A DNA stretch of 64,000 nucleotides, taken from an uncultured Spirochaetaceae bacterium (lineage in GTDB: Bacteria; Spirochaetota; Spirochaetia; Treponematales; Treponemataceae). Positions 54,492 through 63,748 of this stretch are shown here, piece by piece; positions within the stretch are counted from its first letter, which is position 1; the number at the start of each line of letters is the position of its first letter. The stretch covers positions 58,737 through 122,736 of the forward strand of contig CACZPR010000005.1 of NCBI GenBank assembly GCA_902783155.1, written 5' to 3'. A program made the position numbers and the translations under genes. A model generated the notes under the pieces. That model saw only the letters and a program-made list of their open reading frames with translations, was not told the DNA's origin and searched no databases.

Positions 54492-54938
54492 GTGTCACGC
54501 AGAAAAGCACGTATACTGGCGGTCCAGGCAATGTACTCCTACGAAATGGGCGGCGCAAGTCTGGACAGTCTCTTGACTTTGGACTGGGTAAGCAAGGATG
54601 ATTCCCAAGAATCGGAAGGCGAAAAGAATACAGAAAAATACGATTTCGCCCGAATATTGATAGCAGGGACCATCAACCATATTGGTGAGATTGATTCTGT
54701 GATAAAGGCCCACCTCTCCGAAAAGTGGGATTTCAACAGGGTCAACAAGGTTTCCATCGCAATCCTCAGGGTGAGCGTGTTTTCTCTGATGTTCCAGAGC
54801 GAAGACATTCCTCCGTCGATTGTGATAGATGAGGCCATCGGCATTGCAAAAGAATACGGTGCCGATGATTCGTTTAAGTTTATAAACGCAGTTTTGGACA
54901 ACGTACGGAAAGACCTTGAACTTGAAAAACAGAAGTAA
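54492..54938 (+). CDS. nusB: transcription antitermination factor NusB
   Basis: 148 residues, normal length. SRRKARILAVQAMYSYEMGG at the start and VDEAIGIAKEYGADDSFKFINAVLDNV at the end are the NusB signatures. It binds boxA RNA with S10 in rRNA antitermination. GTG start; the end overlaps the TPR gene. Confidence 0.94.
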   Translation: MSRRKARILAVQAMYSYEMGGASLDSLLTLDWVSKDDSQESEGEKNTEKYDFARILIAGTINHIGEIDSVIKAHLSEKWDFNRVNKVSIAILRVSVFSLMFQSEDIPPSIVIDEAIGIAKEYGADDSFKFINAVLDNVRKDLELEKQK

Positions 54939-56883
54939 GAGATTTCACATCATCACACGGTTTGCGAAGCCACTGGCATTGATTTTGGTGCCGGTGGTTT
55001 TGTCATGTCTGTCAGCCTGTTCCAATCACTACGAGGGCGGTTCGGTCGCTTCCCTTCTTGATTTGGCGGACAAGTATATAAGCGCGGGGGACTCCAGGAA
55101 TGCTTTCTCGGCTCTGGAGCAGGCGGAGCGTCAGTCAACCATGACATACGAAAGGCTTGGCGTATACAAGCGTTACCTCCATCTTGGAGACTATGGGCGG
55201 GCCGAAAAGACAATAAAGAACGCAATCAAAAAGGAAAAAGAAATATCGGGCGAAATGGCTCCCGAACTTAACGCGGTCTATGGAAACCTCCTGCTTGACA
55301 TGGACCGAACCGGCGACGCACTGAAGATTACAAAAAATCTGTCGGGAACAAAATACGGCTCAATATATGCCGAGGCATTTCTCAAAAACACAATTGAATC
55401 AGGAAAATCAGCGAACGAGCTTTTCGGTGGACGCGCAACAAAAGAGGACAAGGCATGGAAAAAGGACCCATCCAGAAAAAATGAGGTCTTCTACGACAGC
55501 CGCTTTTCAAAAATCTACAACGACGCATATCTTGGAACCGGAAAATATAGATGGAACTGGAACGCTGCCTCAGTCTGCATGAAGGACGGTCTCTACCAGG
55601 ACGGAGCTGCCTTTTATCCAGGACGCACTGTAAACATGGACGACGCTCTTTTCTGGGGTCTCGTGCTTTTTGACAGCGGACTTTATTCAGAAAGCCTTGC
55701 GGCGATGCTCTCACACGAAAACGAGGATTTTCCAGCCGGAGTGGTCATGCAGTACAGGGCATTGCTTGCCGACAACTACTACATTCTCTCCATGGACGAG
55801 GAGGCCGAGAAAGTCAGGAACCAGCTTCTTGCAATGGACGCGGGGGACAAAAACTTTGCGTACGAGGCTTCACACTTCATTCCACAGGCTTATGTCAACA
55901 GCGCAAACTACGCACGCGGGGAGGACGACCAGGTTCTTGAATACAAAAGACTTGCAGAGGTTGTCAGTCTTTTCCCGGACTACATGCCAGGTCTCGCATC
56001 CTATGGTGAATTCGCACTTAGACGGCAGGAAAAACCTGCGGACGACATGATGACGGCACACATCCGGGCCGCTGGACTTAGCACAAGGGTCATGGACAGG
56101 GAAAGCGAAATCCCGGATATTTCCGTTCAAAACGCGCTTGAACTCATACGTGCGGCGGAAGAAAAGGATACCACCCCGGAACTGATGGTTCTTGAGCAGC
56201 AGCTTGTAATCAACTCGGAAAAGGGCATGGAGAATTCAAAAAAAGCCTCAAAGGTCTGGCCGCTTCTTGAAAAAAACGAGATTGGGCCAAGCCTGTATCC
56301 AAAGGAAATAATGAGGTTCGCATTGATTACGCTCCTTGAATCCGGAAAGGATGCCGACGCAAAGGAGCTTTTTGAACGCTACGAACATGCCGCCCATACC
56401 GACCAGAACGAGCAGGACCAGAAAAAAAGAAAGAAGACTCCAAAATTCATTCCATCGGAGCATCTGGACGAGCTGGAGCTTTGGGAATGTGAGATGGCCG
56501 CATGGTTTGCGGTATACTCTGGAGACATAAAGACCGCCGAAAACATCTACGACCACATAATCAAGGTGTACTCAGGCCGAAGCCCGGTCAACCGTGCGTC
56601 TGGACAAAACGAGGCGGTGGTCAACGCAAGCATCAACATAGGAAACATCTATTCCGGCAACAAGCTGTATGCTGTCGCGCTCGAACATCTGAACAAGGCA
56701 TCGGCAAGGGCCAGCGACCCACAGACCAAGGCCGAAATCCTCTACCGCATGGGAAAACAGAGTTACTATCTGCACGACTACCACTCGGCGATACGCTCAT
56801 TGAAGTATTCCCTGACCCTGGACCCCACAAACAACAAGACCCGCTTCATGCTGCAGCAGGCAGAAAAAGGCGACGACCTGTAA
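54922..56883 (+). CDS. TPR-repeat lipoprotein
   Basis: 653 residues. Lipobox SCLSAC near residue 30. Numerous TPR-like helices: SAGDSRNAFSALEQAERQ, LHLGDYGRAEKTIKNAIKK, and a canonical C-terminal set (YAVALEHLNKASARA, HDYHSAIRSLKYSLTLDP). Likely an envelope scaffold, exact role unknown. The start is probably TTG 54922 (GGAAAG nine bases before); TTG 54916 also possible. It overlaps nusB by 17 bases, so it is translationally coupled. Confidence 0.82.
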   Translation: MKNRSKRFHIITRFAKPLALILVPVVLSCLSACSNHYEGGSVASLLDLADKYISAGDSRNAFSALEQAERQSTMTYERLGVYKRYLHLGDYGRAEKTIKNAIKKEKEISGEMAPELNAVYGNLLLDMDRTGDALKITKNLSGTKYGSIYAEAFLKNTIESGKSANELFGGRATKEDKAWKKDPSRKNEVFYDSRFSKIYNDAYLGTGKYRWNWNAASVCMKDGLYQDGAAFYPGRTVNMDDALFWGLVLFDSGLYSESLAAMLSHENEDFPAGVVMQYRALLADNYYILSMDEEAEKVRNQLLAMDAGDKNFAYEASHFIPQAYVNSANYARGEDDQVLEYKRLAEVVSLFPDYMPGLASYGEFALRRQEKPADDMMTAHIRAAGLSTRVMDRESEIPDISVQNALELIRAAEEKDTTPELMVLEQQLVINSEKGMENSKKASKVWPLLEKNEIGPSLYPKEIMRFALITLLESGKDADAKELFERYEHAAHTDQNEQDQKKRKKTPKFIPSEHLDELELWECEMAAWFAVYSGDIKTAENIYDHIIKVYSGRSPVNRASGQNEAVVNASINIGNIYSGNKLYAVALEHLNKASARASDPQTKAEILYRMGKQSYYLHDYHSAIRSLKYSLTLDPTNNKTRFMLQQAEKGDDL

Positions 56884-56934
56884 AATTCAATTGTATTGTG
56901 GACATTGACTGGATTTTTTAATATATTCTAAGGA

Positions 56935-56987
56935 AACACTGAATAATCCGAAAGCGGGTAGCATACCACGTATGCTCGTTCAGTGTT
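56935..56987. repeat. branched palindromic element A upstream of clpP
   Basis: AACACTGAA (56935-56943) pairs with TTCAGTGTT (56979-56987). Inside lie two further hairpins: CCG-AAAG-CGG (56948-56957) and GCATAC-CAC-GTATGC (56961-56975). Together they form a three-way junction of 53 bases. It is the first of three adjacent hairpins. Confidence 0.7.
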
Positions 56988-57000
56988 AACCTTGATATCT

Positions 57001-57048
57001 GCAATTTCGCAATAATTTCTTATAGTATAAAGAATTATGAGAAATTGC
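57001..57048. repeat. palindromic element B upstream of clpP
   Basis: GCAATTTC (57001-57008) pairs with GAAATTGC (57041-57048); inner arms ATAATT/AATTAT and CTT/AAG extend the stem around an 8-base loop, with one bulged T. The same 8-base arms, in opposite order, flank a hairpin next to the IS110 gene at 63846-63865. Confidence 0.65.
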
Positions 57049-57049
57049 T

Positions 57050-57092
57050 GGGAACCGCTGATTAATGCTTCGTGTATTAATCAGCGGTTCCC
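57050..57092. repeat. palindromic element C: 17-bp perfect stem upstream of clpP
   Basis: GGGAACCGCTGATTAAT (57050-57066) and ATTAATCAGCGGTTCCC (57076-57092) pair perfectly around GCTTCGTGT. No T-tract follows, so it is not a standard terminator. It ends 31 bases before the clpP start and would be present in a clpP leader. Confidence 0.8.
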
Positions 57093-57123
57093 TAGAGTAC
57101 ATAATTGTAGTTCTGGAGTTTTT

Positions 57124-57735
57124 ATGAGAAATCATTTTGGAAATATCATCTGCGAGGACGAGGAAGAGGAATCAAAGAAAAAGGAGGAGGGAGCGGACCC
57201 TCTTGCTGAAAAATTTCTTAAAACACGTCAGATTCTTTTGAGCGGAGAAATCAACGAAGAAAACGCGGACAAAGTTGTCAAGCAGCTCTTGATTCTTGAG
57301 GCCGACAGTGACAAGCCAATCTATATTTTCATCGACAGCCCAGGAGGAGATGTTGACGCAGGCTTCGCAATCTTCGACACAATCCGCTTCATCAACGCAC
57401 CGGTCTACACAATCGGATGGGGACTTGTCGCATCGGCAGCCGCATTGATTCTGCTCGCATCCCCAAAGGAAAGAAGATTGGGACTTCCGAACAGCCACTA
57501 CCTTATCCACCAGCCATCCAGCGGAATGAAGGGTGTAGCAACAGATATTGAAATCCACGCCGCAGAAATCGAAAAGACCAAGGCCAAGCTCAACAGGCTT
57601 ATTTCCGAGGAGACAGGAACGGCGCTGGAAAAAGTTGCAAAGGACACCGACCGTGACTACTGGCTCAATGCGGATGAGGCAAAGGACTACGGACTTATCA
57701 GCAGGGTCATCACAAAACGTTCGGAACTCAACTAG
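57124..57735 (+). CDS. clpP: ATP-dependent Clp protease proteolytic subunit
   Basis: 203 residues from ATG 57124 (TGGAG upstream). Catalytic Ser in VASAAALIL, His in YLIHQPSSG, Asp in DTDRDYWLNADEAKDYG. SPGGDVDAGFAIFD forms the substrate groove. The N-terminal segment carries an acidic-basic stretch (EDEEEESKKKEEGA) not usual in E. coli ClpP, which may alter the axial gate or chaperone docking; this could be a ClpP2-like paralogue. An open frame to 57037 runs through the palindromes and is discarded. Confidence 0.93.
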   Translation: MRNHFGNIICEDEEEESKKKEEGADPLAEKFLKTRQILLSGEINEENADKVVKQLLILEADSDKPIYIFIDSPGGDVDAGFAIFDTIRFINAPVYTIGWGLVASAAALILLASPKERRLGLPNSHYLIHQPSSGMKGVATDIEIHAAEIEKTKAKLNRLISEETGTALEKVAKDTDRDYWLNADEAKDYGLISRVITKRSELN

Positions 57736-57741
57736 AAAGCC

Positions 57742-58665
57742 ATGGTTTTTGAACTGACCGACAGCATTATCGACGACATAATTTTCTCAATGGAAGACCA
57801 GGGCGGGGATTGGTTTTTTGATTCCCAGAACAGGACCGTGGCCTCACGCGAGATGATGGAGGAAGTCGGTCTGGAGGATGACCTTGACGAAGACAACTTC
57901 TATGCTCTCCCACGTTGGACTAGCGACGACGGATTTGAGTTAATGGAAGATTTCACTGAAAATTTGTATACACCTGGAGCGCACCATGATTTACGTGCGG
58001 CACTTTCAGGTGGAAGGGGGGTGTTCAGGAATTTTAAAAATGTCCTAAAAATGTACCCGGAGGTAGAGCGTCGCTGGTTTTTATTCAAGAACGACCGCAT
58101 GAAGAGGCGCGTTATCGAATGGTACAACAGTCTGCGCGAATCGTGGGGTCTTGAAAAGCTGGAGGAGGAATACACCGATGTAAGCCAGGAGACTGACGAA
58201 CTTCTTCTGGACGATTTTGTTTTCTCCGAATATGCTTCAAAGAACGACGCAAGCGATTTGGAAAGTGGACTTGAAACGCTGGTGGATGGGGATTCAGAAT
58301 TGGATGCGGGACAGCTTTTTTTATTGAAACATCATTCCAATATTTCAGGGCCGGACAAAAAGTCGGGCTTTGTATGCAGGTCTCAGTCCGGTGATTTTGC
58401 CGGATGCCTCTTGATTTCAAACTGTCCTCCAGATTCTGGGAAAACCGTAGTCATTACGGATTTCTTCGTTGTAGAGAATTACCGTGGGCTGGGCATAGGT
58501 AAAATGTTGCTTACAAAAAGCCTTGCCTCTTTGACAGACCGGGGAATTCGTTTTTGTTTTGCATCGGAAATGCTTGTTCCGGAGACCTTTAGATTGACTT
58601 TTGAACAGTTTGGATTTAAGAAAAACGGTCCGGGATTTATTTTATGTATTTCCGAAAAGATTTAA
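57742..58665 (+). CDS. UPF0158-GNAT fusion protein
   Basis: 307 residues. Residues 1-145 match the UPF0158 pattern: YALPRWTSDDGFELMEDFTEN, then RAALSGGRGVFRNFKNVLKMYPEVERRWFLFKNDRMKRRVIEWYNSL (quoted in pieces). Residues 190-307 are a GNAT acetyltransferase with the acetyl-CoA loop FFVVENYRGLGIGKMLLTK. UPF0158 function is unknown; the fusion suggests that it recruits or is modified by the acetyltransferase. Located 6 bases after clpP with no clear ribosome binding site, probably co-transcribed. Confidence 0.82.
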   Translation: MVFELTDSIIDDIIFSMEDQGGDWFFDSQNRTVASREMMEEVGLEDDLDEDNFYALPRWTSDDGFELMEDFTENLYTPGAHHDLRAALSGGRGVFRNFKNVLKMYPEVERRWFLFKNDRMKRRVIEWYNSLRESWGLEKLEEEYTDVSQETDELLLDDFVFSEYASKNDASDLESGLETLVDGDSELDAGQLFLLKHHSNISGPDKKSGFVCRSQSGDFAGCLLISNCPPDSGKTVVITDFFVVENYRGLGIGKMLLTKSLASLTDRGIRFCFASEMLVPETFRLTFEQFGFKKNGPGFILCISEKI

Positions 58666-58732
58666 TCTTAAAGATTTAATCAATTTTTTTTAGTGTCCTG
58701 AAATTTAGAACACAGGAACAAAGGAGTTTTTT

Positions 58733-59611
58733 ATGGCATACAACACCAATGTTGTTAACGAAGAGCAGGTCGCTTCTTTTTTGGCTGAAGCACTGAAGGG
58801 ATTGGATAACGCATCTGATGGAGAAATCGATGCTCTGAATGCTACTTATAAGCTGTTCAAGAAAAATGTGCCCTTTTCAAAAAGAAAGTATGTTGCGGCC
58901 CTTCTTGTAAGAAACGCACAGGGTGGACACCGCAGCTACGACCGTGACCGCTTTGGAACAAAAGGCAGAACCGACCGCTTCCACTCAAGGGACAGAAACG
59001 ACCGCCCCGACCGTGGCATGAATAAAATGGATGTCCGCTCCCCACGTGAAAATATGGACCGCGAGGAAAGAGCGCGCACACCAAGAGTCACAATAGACCC
59101 GTCAGTCGCAAAATCAATTTTCATCAGCATTGGACGCAACCGCCGTGTATTCCCGAGGGACCTTCTCGGACTTTTGATTTCAGTCGCAGGACTTGACCGC
59201 GAAAGAATCGGTGAAATCAAGGTGCTGACCAGCTACTCATTTGTCCAGCTCTATGCCGAGGATTGCGAAAAGACAATTGCCGCGCTCAACGGTTACGACT
59301 ACAGGGGACGCAAGCTCACAGTCGGATTCTCACGCAAGGCAGGCGACGAGGATGGAGTTGATGCTGAGTCTTCATCAAACGAAAACGAGCCTGGAATCAA
59401 CAACGACCCGATTCCTGAGAACGTGACAAACACGGCACATGCTGATGAATCACAGTCATCGGAAGCCGCAAAGATTGCAGCCGAGCAGAGCGAATTTGCA
59501 GCCCGCCAGAGTTCTGTTTCATCAGGATCTGCAAGCGACGAAAACATCAAGCCGTTTTTTGAGACAACAGATGACGGACAGGTGAAGTCACGCTTCAACA
59601 ATCAGCAGTAA
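58733..59611 (+). CDS. stand-alone DbpA-type RNA-binding protein
   Basis: 292 residues. Helical N-terminus (1-65), an Arg/Asp-rich flexible segment (66-115: HRSYDRDRFG, RFHSRDRNDRPDRG), then a DbpA RNA-binding domain at about 118-197 (IFISIGRNRRVFPRDLLGLLISVAGLDRERIGEIKVL, SFVQLYAED). The Ser/Glu-rich tail is probably disordered. In DbpA helicases this domain recognises hairpin 92 of 23S rRNA; here the helicase core is absent. Own ribosome site AAGGAG. A terminator follows. Confidence 0.85.
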   Translation: MAYNTNVVNEEQVASFLAEALKGLDNASDGEIDALNATYKLFKKNVPFSKRKYVAALLVRNAQGGHRSYDRDRFGTKGRTDRFHSRDRNDRPDRGMNKMDVRSPRENMDREERARTPRVTIDPSVAKSIFISIGRNRRVFPRDLLGLLISVAGLDRERIGEIKVLTSYSFVQLYAEDCEKTIAALNGYDYRGRKLTVGFSRKAGDEDGVDAESSSNENEPGINNDPIPENVTNTAHADESQSSEAAKIAAEQSEFAARQSSVSSGSASDENIKPFFETTDDGQVKSRFNNQQ

Positions 59612-59635
59612 ATTATAGTAGAATAGAATAAAATG

Positions 59636-59677
59636 TGCCGGCGGTGTGAGTTTGTTTTGCATCGCCGGTATTTTTTT
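59636..59677 (+). terminator. rho-independent terminator after the RNA-binding protein gene
   Basis: CCGGCG (59638-59643) and CGCCGG (59663-59668), extended by G-T and A-T pairs on both sides, are followed by seven T. It separates the RNA-binding protein gene from the hydrolase gene. Confidence 0.82.
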
Positions 59678-59689
59678 GTGGGAGGACTT

Positions 59690-60385
59690 ATGAAAATTGA
59701 TTCAGTCGCAACAGGACCGTACTATGTGAACACCTACATAGTTCCGCTTTGTGGAAACGATGTCTTTGTCGTTGATCCGGCAGACTGTCTTTACAGCGAA
59801 GACAGATTTTCAGTTGTAAAACGCCTTCAGGAAAAAAATCTGAACCCTGTAGCCGTAATCCTCACGCACGGACACTTTGACCATGTTTCGGGCATAAAGG
59901 ATTTCAAATCTGAATACCCGGAAGTTCCTCTCTTGATTCACAGGGCGGACGCTGCTTTCATAGGCCCCATGTCAAAAGATTTGCAGGAAAAATCCCTTGC
60001 CGCAATTCCGTTCCTTAATTTTTTATCCACGGTTACGGACCTCCCCTCTCCCGACGGATTTCTTGAAGAAGGAAAGACACTCGCCGCTTTGGATGTTTTT
60101 TCCTCATGCACTCAAGGAACAAGGGACGCTCTTTCGGAATGGGAAATCATATCAACTCCGGGACACACACCGGGAAGCATCTGCCTTTACAACCAGGTTC
60201 AAAAACTTTTGATCTCCGGAGACACGCTTTTCTACATGGCATACGGACGAACCGACCTTCCGCTTGGAGATGAAGCCCAGCTGACAAAATCCATTGCAAG
60301 CCTGCACAGGATTGTCCACCCGGATGCGCTTGTCTACCCCGGCCACGAATATTACGGATTTCCGTTCGGTGAAAATGGGTTTTAG
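59690..60385 (+). CDS. metallo-beta-lactamase-fold hydrolase (glyoxalase II-like)
   Basis: 231 residues. Metal motif THGHFDHVSG, later His in STPGHTPGSICL, Asp in SGDTLFYMAYGRTDLP, final His in YPGHEYYGFPFGE. This set fits the small glyoxalase-II-like hydrolases of unknown thioester or phosphodiester substrate. Start ATG 59690 behind GGGAGG; an earlier start would lie in the terminator. Confidence 0.9.
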   Translation: MKIDSVATGPYYVNTYIVPLCGNDVFVVDPADCLYSEDRFSVVKRLQEKNLNPVAVILTHGHFDHVSGIKDFKSEYPEVPLLIHRADAAFIGPMSKDLQEKSLAAIPFLNFLSTVTDLPSPDGFLEEGKTLAALDVFSSCTQGTRDALSEWEIISTPGHTPGSICLYNQVQKLLISGDTLFYMAYGRTDLPLGDEAQLTKSIASLHRIVHPDALVYPGHEYYGFPFGENGF

Positions 60386-60433
60386 AGCTTTCGTTTAATT
60401 GAAAATAAATGAAAAATCCGATAGACTGGAGAC

Positions 60434-62086
60434 ATGAACGTTGTTGTCACGATTCTCCAGTTGGTTGGAAGCCTCTCGTTTTTGCTTTTCGGCATGAAAA
60501 TGCTGAGCGAAGGCATTCAGAAAAGTGCGGGTGAAAAACTTCAGTCCGCATTGAATTTTATGACGGGAAACCGTTTCCTTGGCTTTGTCACCGGTCTTGC
60601 ACTGACATTCGTAATCCAGTCGTCCGGTGCAACTACGGCAATGGAGGTCAGCTTCGTAAACGCGGGACTTATGACCGTACAGCAGTCCGTGGGCGTAACT
60701 CTCGGTGCGAACGTGGGTACGACAATCACCGCATGGCTGGTCGTTTTCTTCGGATTCAACTTCAAGATTTCAACATTCGCAATCCCGATTTTCGGTCTGG
60801 GCTACATAATCACCATAATCAAGAAACTTAAAAAGAAGTCAATCGGCGAAGCGATAATGGGATTCGGAATGCTGTTCATCGGTCTCAGCTGGCTTTCGGA
60901 CACAATCGACCCAAAAAACGGTGCGCTCAACTTTTTGATGAGATTCAACGACATGGGCGTGCTGGGCATAATAATCGGGGTGATTGCGGGCATAGTCATT
61001 ACCGCGCTGATTCACTCATCTTCCGCCGAAAGTGCAATCGTAATCACCATGGCACACGGTGGACTCATCAACTGGGAATTCGCCGCCGCACTGGTCATCG
61101 GAAGCAACATCGGTTCGACAATAGATGCAGTCCTTGCTTCGATGAACTCAAATTCCGCGGCAAAACAGACGGCAATGGTCCACGTGCTTTTCAATGTGGC
61201 CACCGTAATCCTTGCTTGCATATTCTTCACTCCATTCCTGCATCTTGTTGACATTGTGATTCCGGGTGCGCCAGAGGAGAACATCACATACCACATCGCG
61301 GCCCTTCACACAATCCTCAAGACAATCACATCACTTGCCTGTCTTCCGTTCACATACCAGATTACGAAGCTGGTCGAATTCTTGGTCAAGGACAAGGATG
61401 CCAGCCACGGAAACGAATATGTTCTGGAATTCAACGAGACCGGTGGACGCGAAAACGCAACCATGTACATCGTCCGTGCGGAAAAGGAAGTACAGGACAT
61501 GACCGTTCTTGTCACCGAAATGTTCGAGGGCGTGAAAAAGGGATTCTCCGACCGGAGCCAGACCTTTATCGACGAGCATTTTGAGCGTCTGACACAGCAG
61601 GAAGATTACGCCGACCAGATGAAGGAAAAGCTCACGAACTATCTGGTACACTGCGCACGGCTTCCCCTCAGCAAAAAACAGGAGGAAAGCCTTATCATAA
61701 TCCAGCAGATTGTTGACGACCTTGAGGAAATGACCGACGACTGCTACAATGTCGCGCTGCTTCTTAAAAAGTCCATCGAAAAGAACATGTCGTTCAACCA
61801 GGAGGACATGGACAGGCTTGACCCGTACCTTGATTTGGCACGCCAGAGCATGGTGTTCGTAAGCACAAACATCAACAAGCATCTGGATGAAGACAAGCTC
61901 ACAATCGCAAAGGAAATTGAAACCCAGATAGACGTGTTCCGCCACAACCTGAAAAAGGTAGCAAGAAAGCGCCTCGAAAGCGGAGCAAACGTAAAGACCG
62001 AGCTTCTCTACATCGACCTTGTCCGCCAGATAGAAAAATTCGGCGACAGGGCATTCAGCATAGCCAACGCGCTCAGGGAGTTTTAG
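60434..62086 (+). CDS. Na+/phosphate cotransporter with PhoU-like tail
   Basis: 550 residues. Two Na/Pi-cotransporter repeats with the QSSGATTAMEVSFVNAGL and HSSSAESAIVITMAHGGL signatures, about eight membrane helices in the first 320 residues, and a helical PhoU-like domain from about 350 on. It would import phosphate with sodium. CTGGAG precedes ATG. TTGAAA (60399-60404), 17 bases, TAGACT (60422-60427) is a possible promoter very near the start. Confidence 0.92.
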   Translation: MNVVVTILQLVGSLSFLLFGMKMLSEGIQKSAGEKLQSALNFMTGNRFLGFVTGLALTFVIQSSGATTAMEVSFVNAGLMTVQQSVGVTLGANVGTTITAWLVVFFGFNFKISTFAIPIFGLGYIITIIKKLKKKSIGEAIMGFGMLFIGLSWLSDTIDPKNGALNFLMRFNDMGVLGIIIGVIAGIVITALIHSSSAESAIVITMAHGGLINWEFAAALVIGSNIGSTIDAVLASMNSNSAAKQTAMVHVLFNVATVILACIFFTPFLHLVDIVIPGAPEENITYHIAALHTILKTITSLACLPFTYQITKLVEFLVKDKDASHGNEYVLEFNETGGRENATMYIVRAEKEVQDMTVLVTEMFEGVKKGFSDRSQTFIDEHFERLTQQEDYADQMKEKLTNYLVHCARLPLSKKQEESLIIIQQIVDDLEEMTDDCYNVALLLKKSIEKNMSFNQEDMDRLDPYLDLARQSMVFVSTNINKHLDEDKLTIAKEIETQIDVFRHNLKKVARKRLESGANVKTELLYIDLVRQIEKFGDRAFSIANALREF

Positions 62087-62087
62087 G

Positions 62088-63638
62088 ATGGGGTCATGCA
62101 ATTTTTCTGCCGACAGTGACGCTTCTTTCATTACGGATGTCCGCATCGGAAAAAAACTGGCAGATTTTGCATCGACCGTAAAAAACTACAGAAAGCGCGA
62201 GCTGTATTCGGAAATCGAAAAATACATATACGGTGACAGCCACGACAAGATTTTTATCCTCTATGGACTTCGCAGGACAGGAAAAACAACCCTTGTCCGC
62301 CAGATAATCTACAACATGAAAGAGGACGACAGAAACAAATCGGTTTTCATTCAAATCAATTCGGGGAACACTCTTTCCGACGTGAACAGGGATTTGAAAA
62401 AACTTGAGTCGCTCGGATATAAATACGTTTTCATAGATGAAGCTACCATGATGGAAGATTTCATCGGTGGAGCCGCCCTTTTTTCCGACGTGTATGCCGC
62501 AAGCGGAATGAAAATAGTTCTTTCAGGCACGGATTCCCTGGGATTCATTTTTTCCGAAGACGAACAGCTTTACGACAGATGCGTCCTCCTTCATACGACG
62601 TTCATTCCCTTCCGTGAATTTGAAAACGTCCTTGGAATCAAAGACATCGACGAATACATAAAGTTCGGTGGAACGATGAGCCGGAGCGGAGAAAACTACA
62701 ACAGGGGAATTTTTTCAAGCAAAGAAAGCACCGATGAATACGTGAACACTGCCATTGCCAGAAACATCCAGCATTCCCTTAAAAACTACCAGCACGAAGG
62801 TCATTTCAGGGCATTGAAGGAACTCTATGACAAAAACGAGCTTACGAACATAATCAACAGAATCGTAGAGGACATGAACCATGATTTCACCCTGAAAGTT
62901 CTTACCAGAGATTTCAAGTCCCATGATTTTGGAAGCGCAAAAAACATCATGCGTAAGGACAGGGAAAATCCGACGGACATACTTGATGATGTCGATGAAA
63001 AAAAACTTACCGAAAACCTTATGAGGCTTCTGGAGATTTTGAACCGTGATAATCAGAGCATAAAGATTGAGGACGTTCACCGCCGGCAGATAAAAGAATA
63101 CCTTGACATGCTCGACCTGACGATTGACATTCCGCTTGTCGATATGGATGATTTGGGAAACAAAAATGCGACCGCCGTTTTTACTCAGAGCGGCTTGCGG
63201 TATTCACAGGCAGAATCGCTGATAAAAACCCTGATGATGGACGAAACCTTTAAGGATGTTTCCGCACCGGAAAGAAAGAGAATCACGGACAGGATTCTTG
63301 ATGATGTCAGGGGAAGAATGCTTGAAGAAATCGTCCAGCTTGAAACAAAAAAAGCCAACCCCGAAAAAGACGTGTTCAAGCTTCAATTTGCCGTAGGCGA
63401 ATTTGACATGGTTGTTTACGACCCCGAAAAAGTCTGCTGCAAAATCTATGAAATAAAGCACAGCAAAGAAAGAACCCCATTTCAGTACCGACACTTGATA
63501 AATGAGGAAAACTGCCGGAAAACAGAATTCAGATACGGAACGATCCTGCAAAAAACCGTCCTGTACCGAGGCGAAAACCATGAAACGGAATCCGGCATCT
63601 CCTATAAAAACGTCGAAGAATATTTGATGGAGCTGTAA
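62088..63638 (+). CDS. AAA ATPase with DUF4143-like C-terminus
   Basis: 516 residues. Walker A LYGLRRTGKTTLVRQII (about 55-72), Walker B region KYVFIDEATMMEDF, and sensor region VLSGTDSLGF, as in the archaeal-type ATPase/DUF4143 family. The C-terminal part (VYDPEKVCCKIYEIKHSKE) resembles a PD-(D/E)xK nuclease-like core with Asp/Glu-x-Lys spacing (YEIKHSK). The family is widespread and poorly characterised. ATG lies directly after the transporter stop, with GGGAG inside that gene's end. Confidence 0.8.
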   Translation: MGSCNFSADSDASFITDVRIGKKLADFASTVKNYRKRELYSEIEKYIYGDSHDKIFILYGLRRTGKTTLVRQIIYNMKEDDRNKSVFIQINSGNTLSDVNRDLKKLESLGYKYVFIDEATMMEDFIGGAALFSDVYAASGMKIVLSGTDSLGFIFSEDEQLYDRCVLLHTTFIPFREFENVLGIKDIDEYIKFGGTMSRSGENYNRGIFSSKESTDEYVNTAIARNIQHSLKNYQHEGHFRALKELYDKNELTNIINRIVEDMNHDFTLKVLTRDFKSHDFGSAKNIMRKDRENPTDILDDVDEKKLTENLMRLLEILNRDNQSIKIEDVHRRQIKEYLDMLDLTIDIPLVDMDDLGNKNATAVFTQSGLRYSQAESLIKTLMMDETFKDVSAPERKRITDRILDDVRGRMLEEIVQLETKKANPEKDVFKLQFAVGEFDMVVYDPEKVCCKIYEIKHSKERTPFQYRHLINEENCRKTEFRYGTILQKTVLYRGENHETESGISYKNVEEYLMEL

Positions 63639-63654
63639 TCTGAAGATAACCCCA

Positions 63655-63692
63655 GTGCAAAGTAGATTCTTTTTAGAATAAAGTTTGCACTC
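63655..63692. repeat. inverted repeat behind the AAA ATPase gene
   Basis: AGTGCAAA (63655-63662) and TTTGCACT (63685-63692) pair, with an inner ATTC/GAAT stem. There is no T-tract. It may be a weak terminator or mark the neighbourhood of the left end of the insertion sequence. Confidence 0.45.
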
Positions 63693-63748
63693 ATGGAAAT
63701 CAATTTTTTAATCTATGCCTATTATTTGCAGGAAAAATGGGGCGGTCA

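Noticed and set aside
56935..56987. tRNA-like cloverleaf
   Set aside because: Only 53 bases with a three-way junction; no T-loop consensus, no anticodon arm and no CCA-type end.
57037..57123. Upstream extension of clpP
   Set aside because: Would be translated through palindrome C, has no ribosome binding site, and adds residues unlike any ClpP.
61331..62146. 271-codon minus-strand open frame
   Set aside because: Antisense to the phosphate transporter gene; Cys/His/Phe-rich composition typical of a shadow frame.
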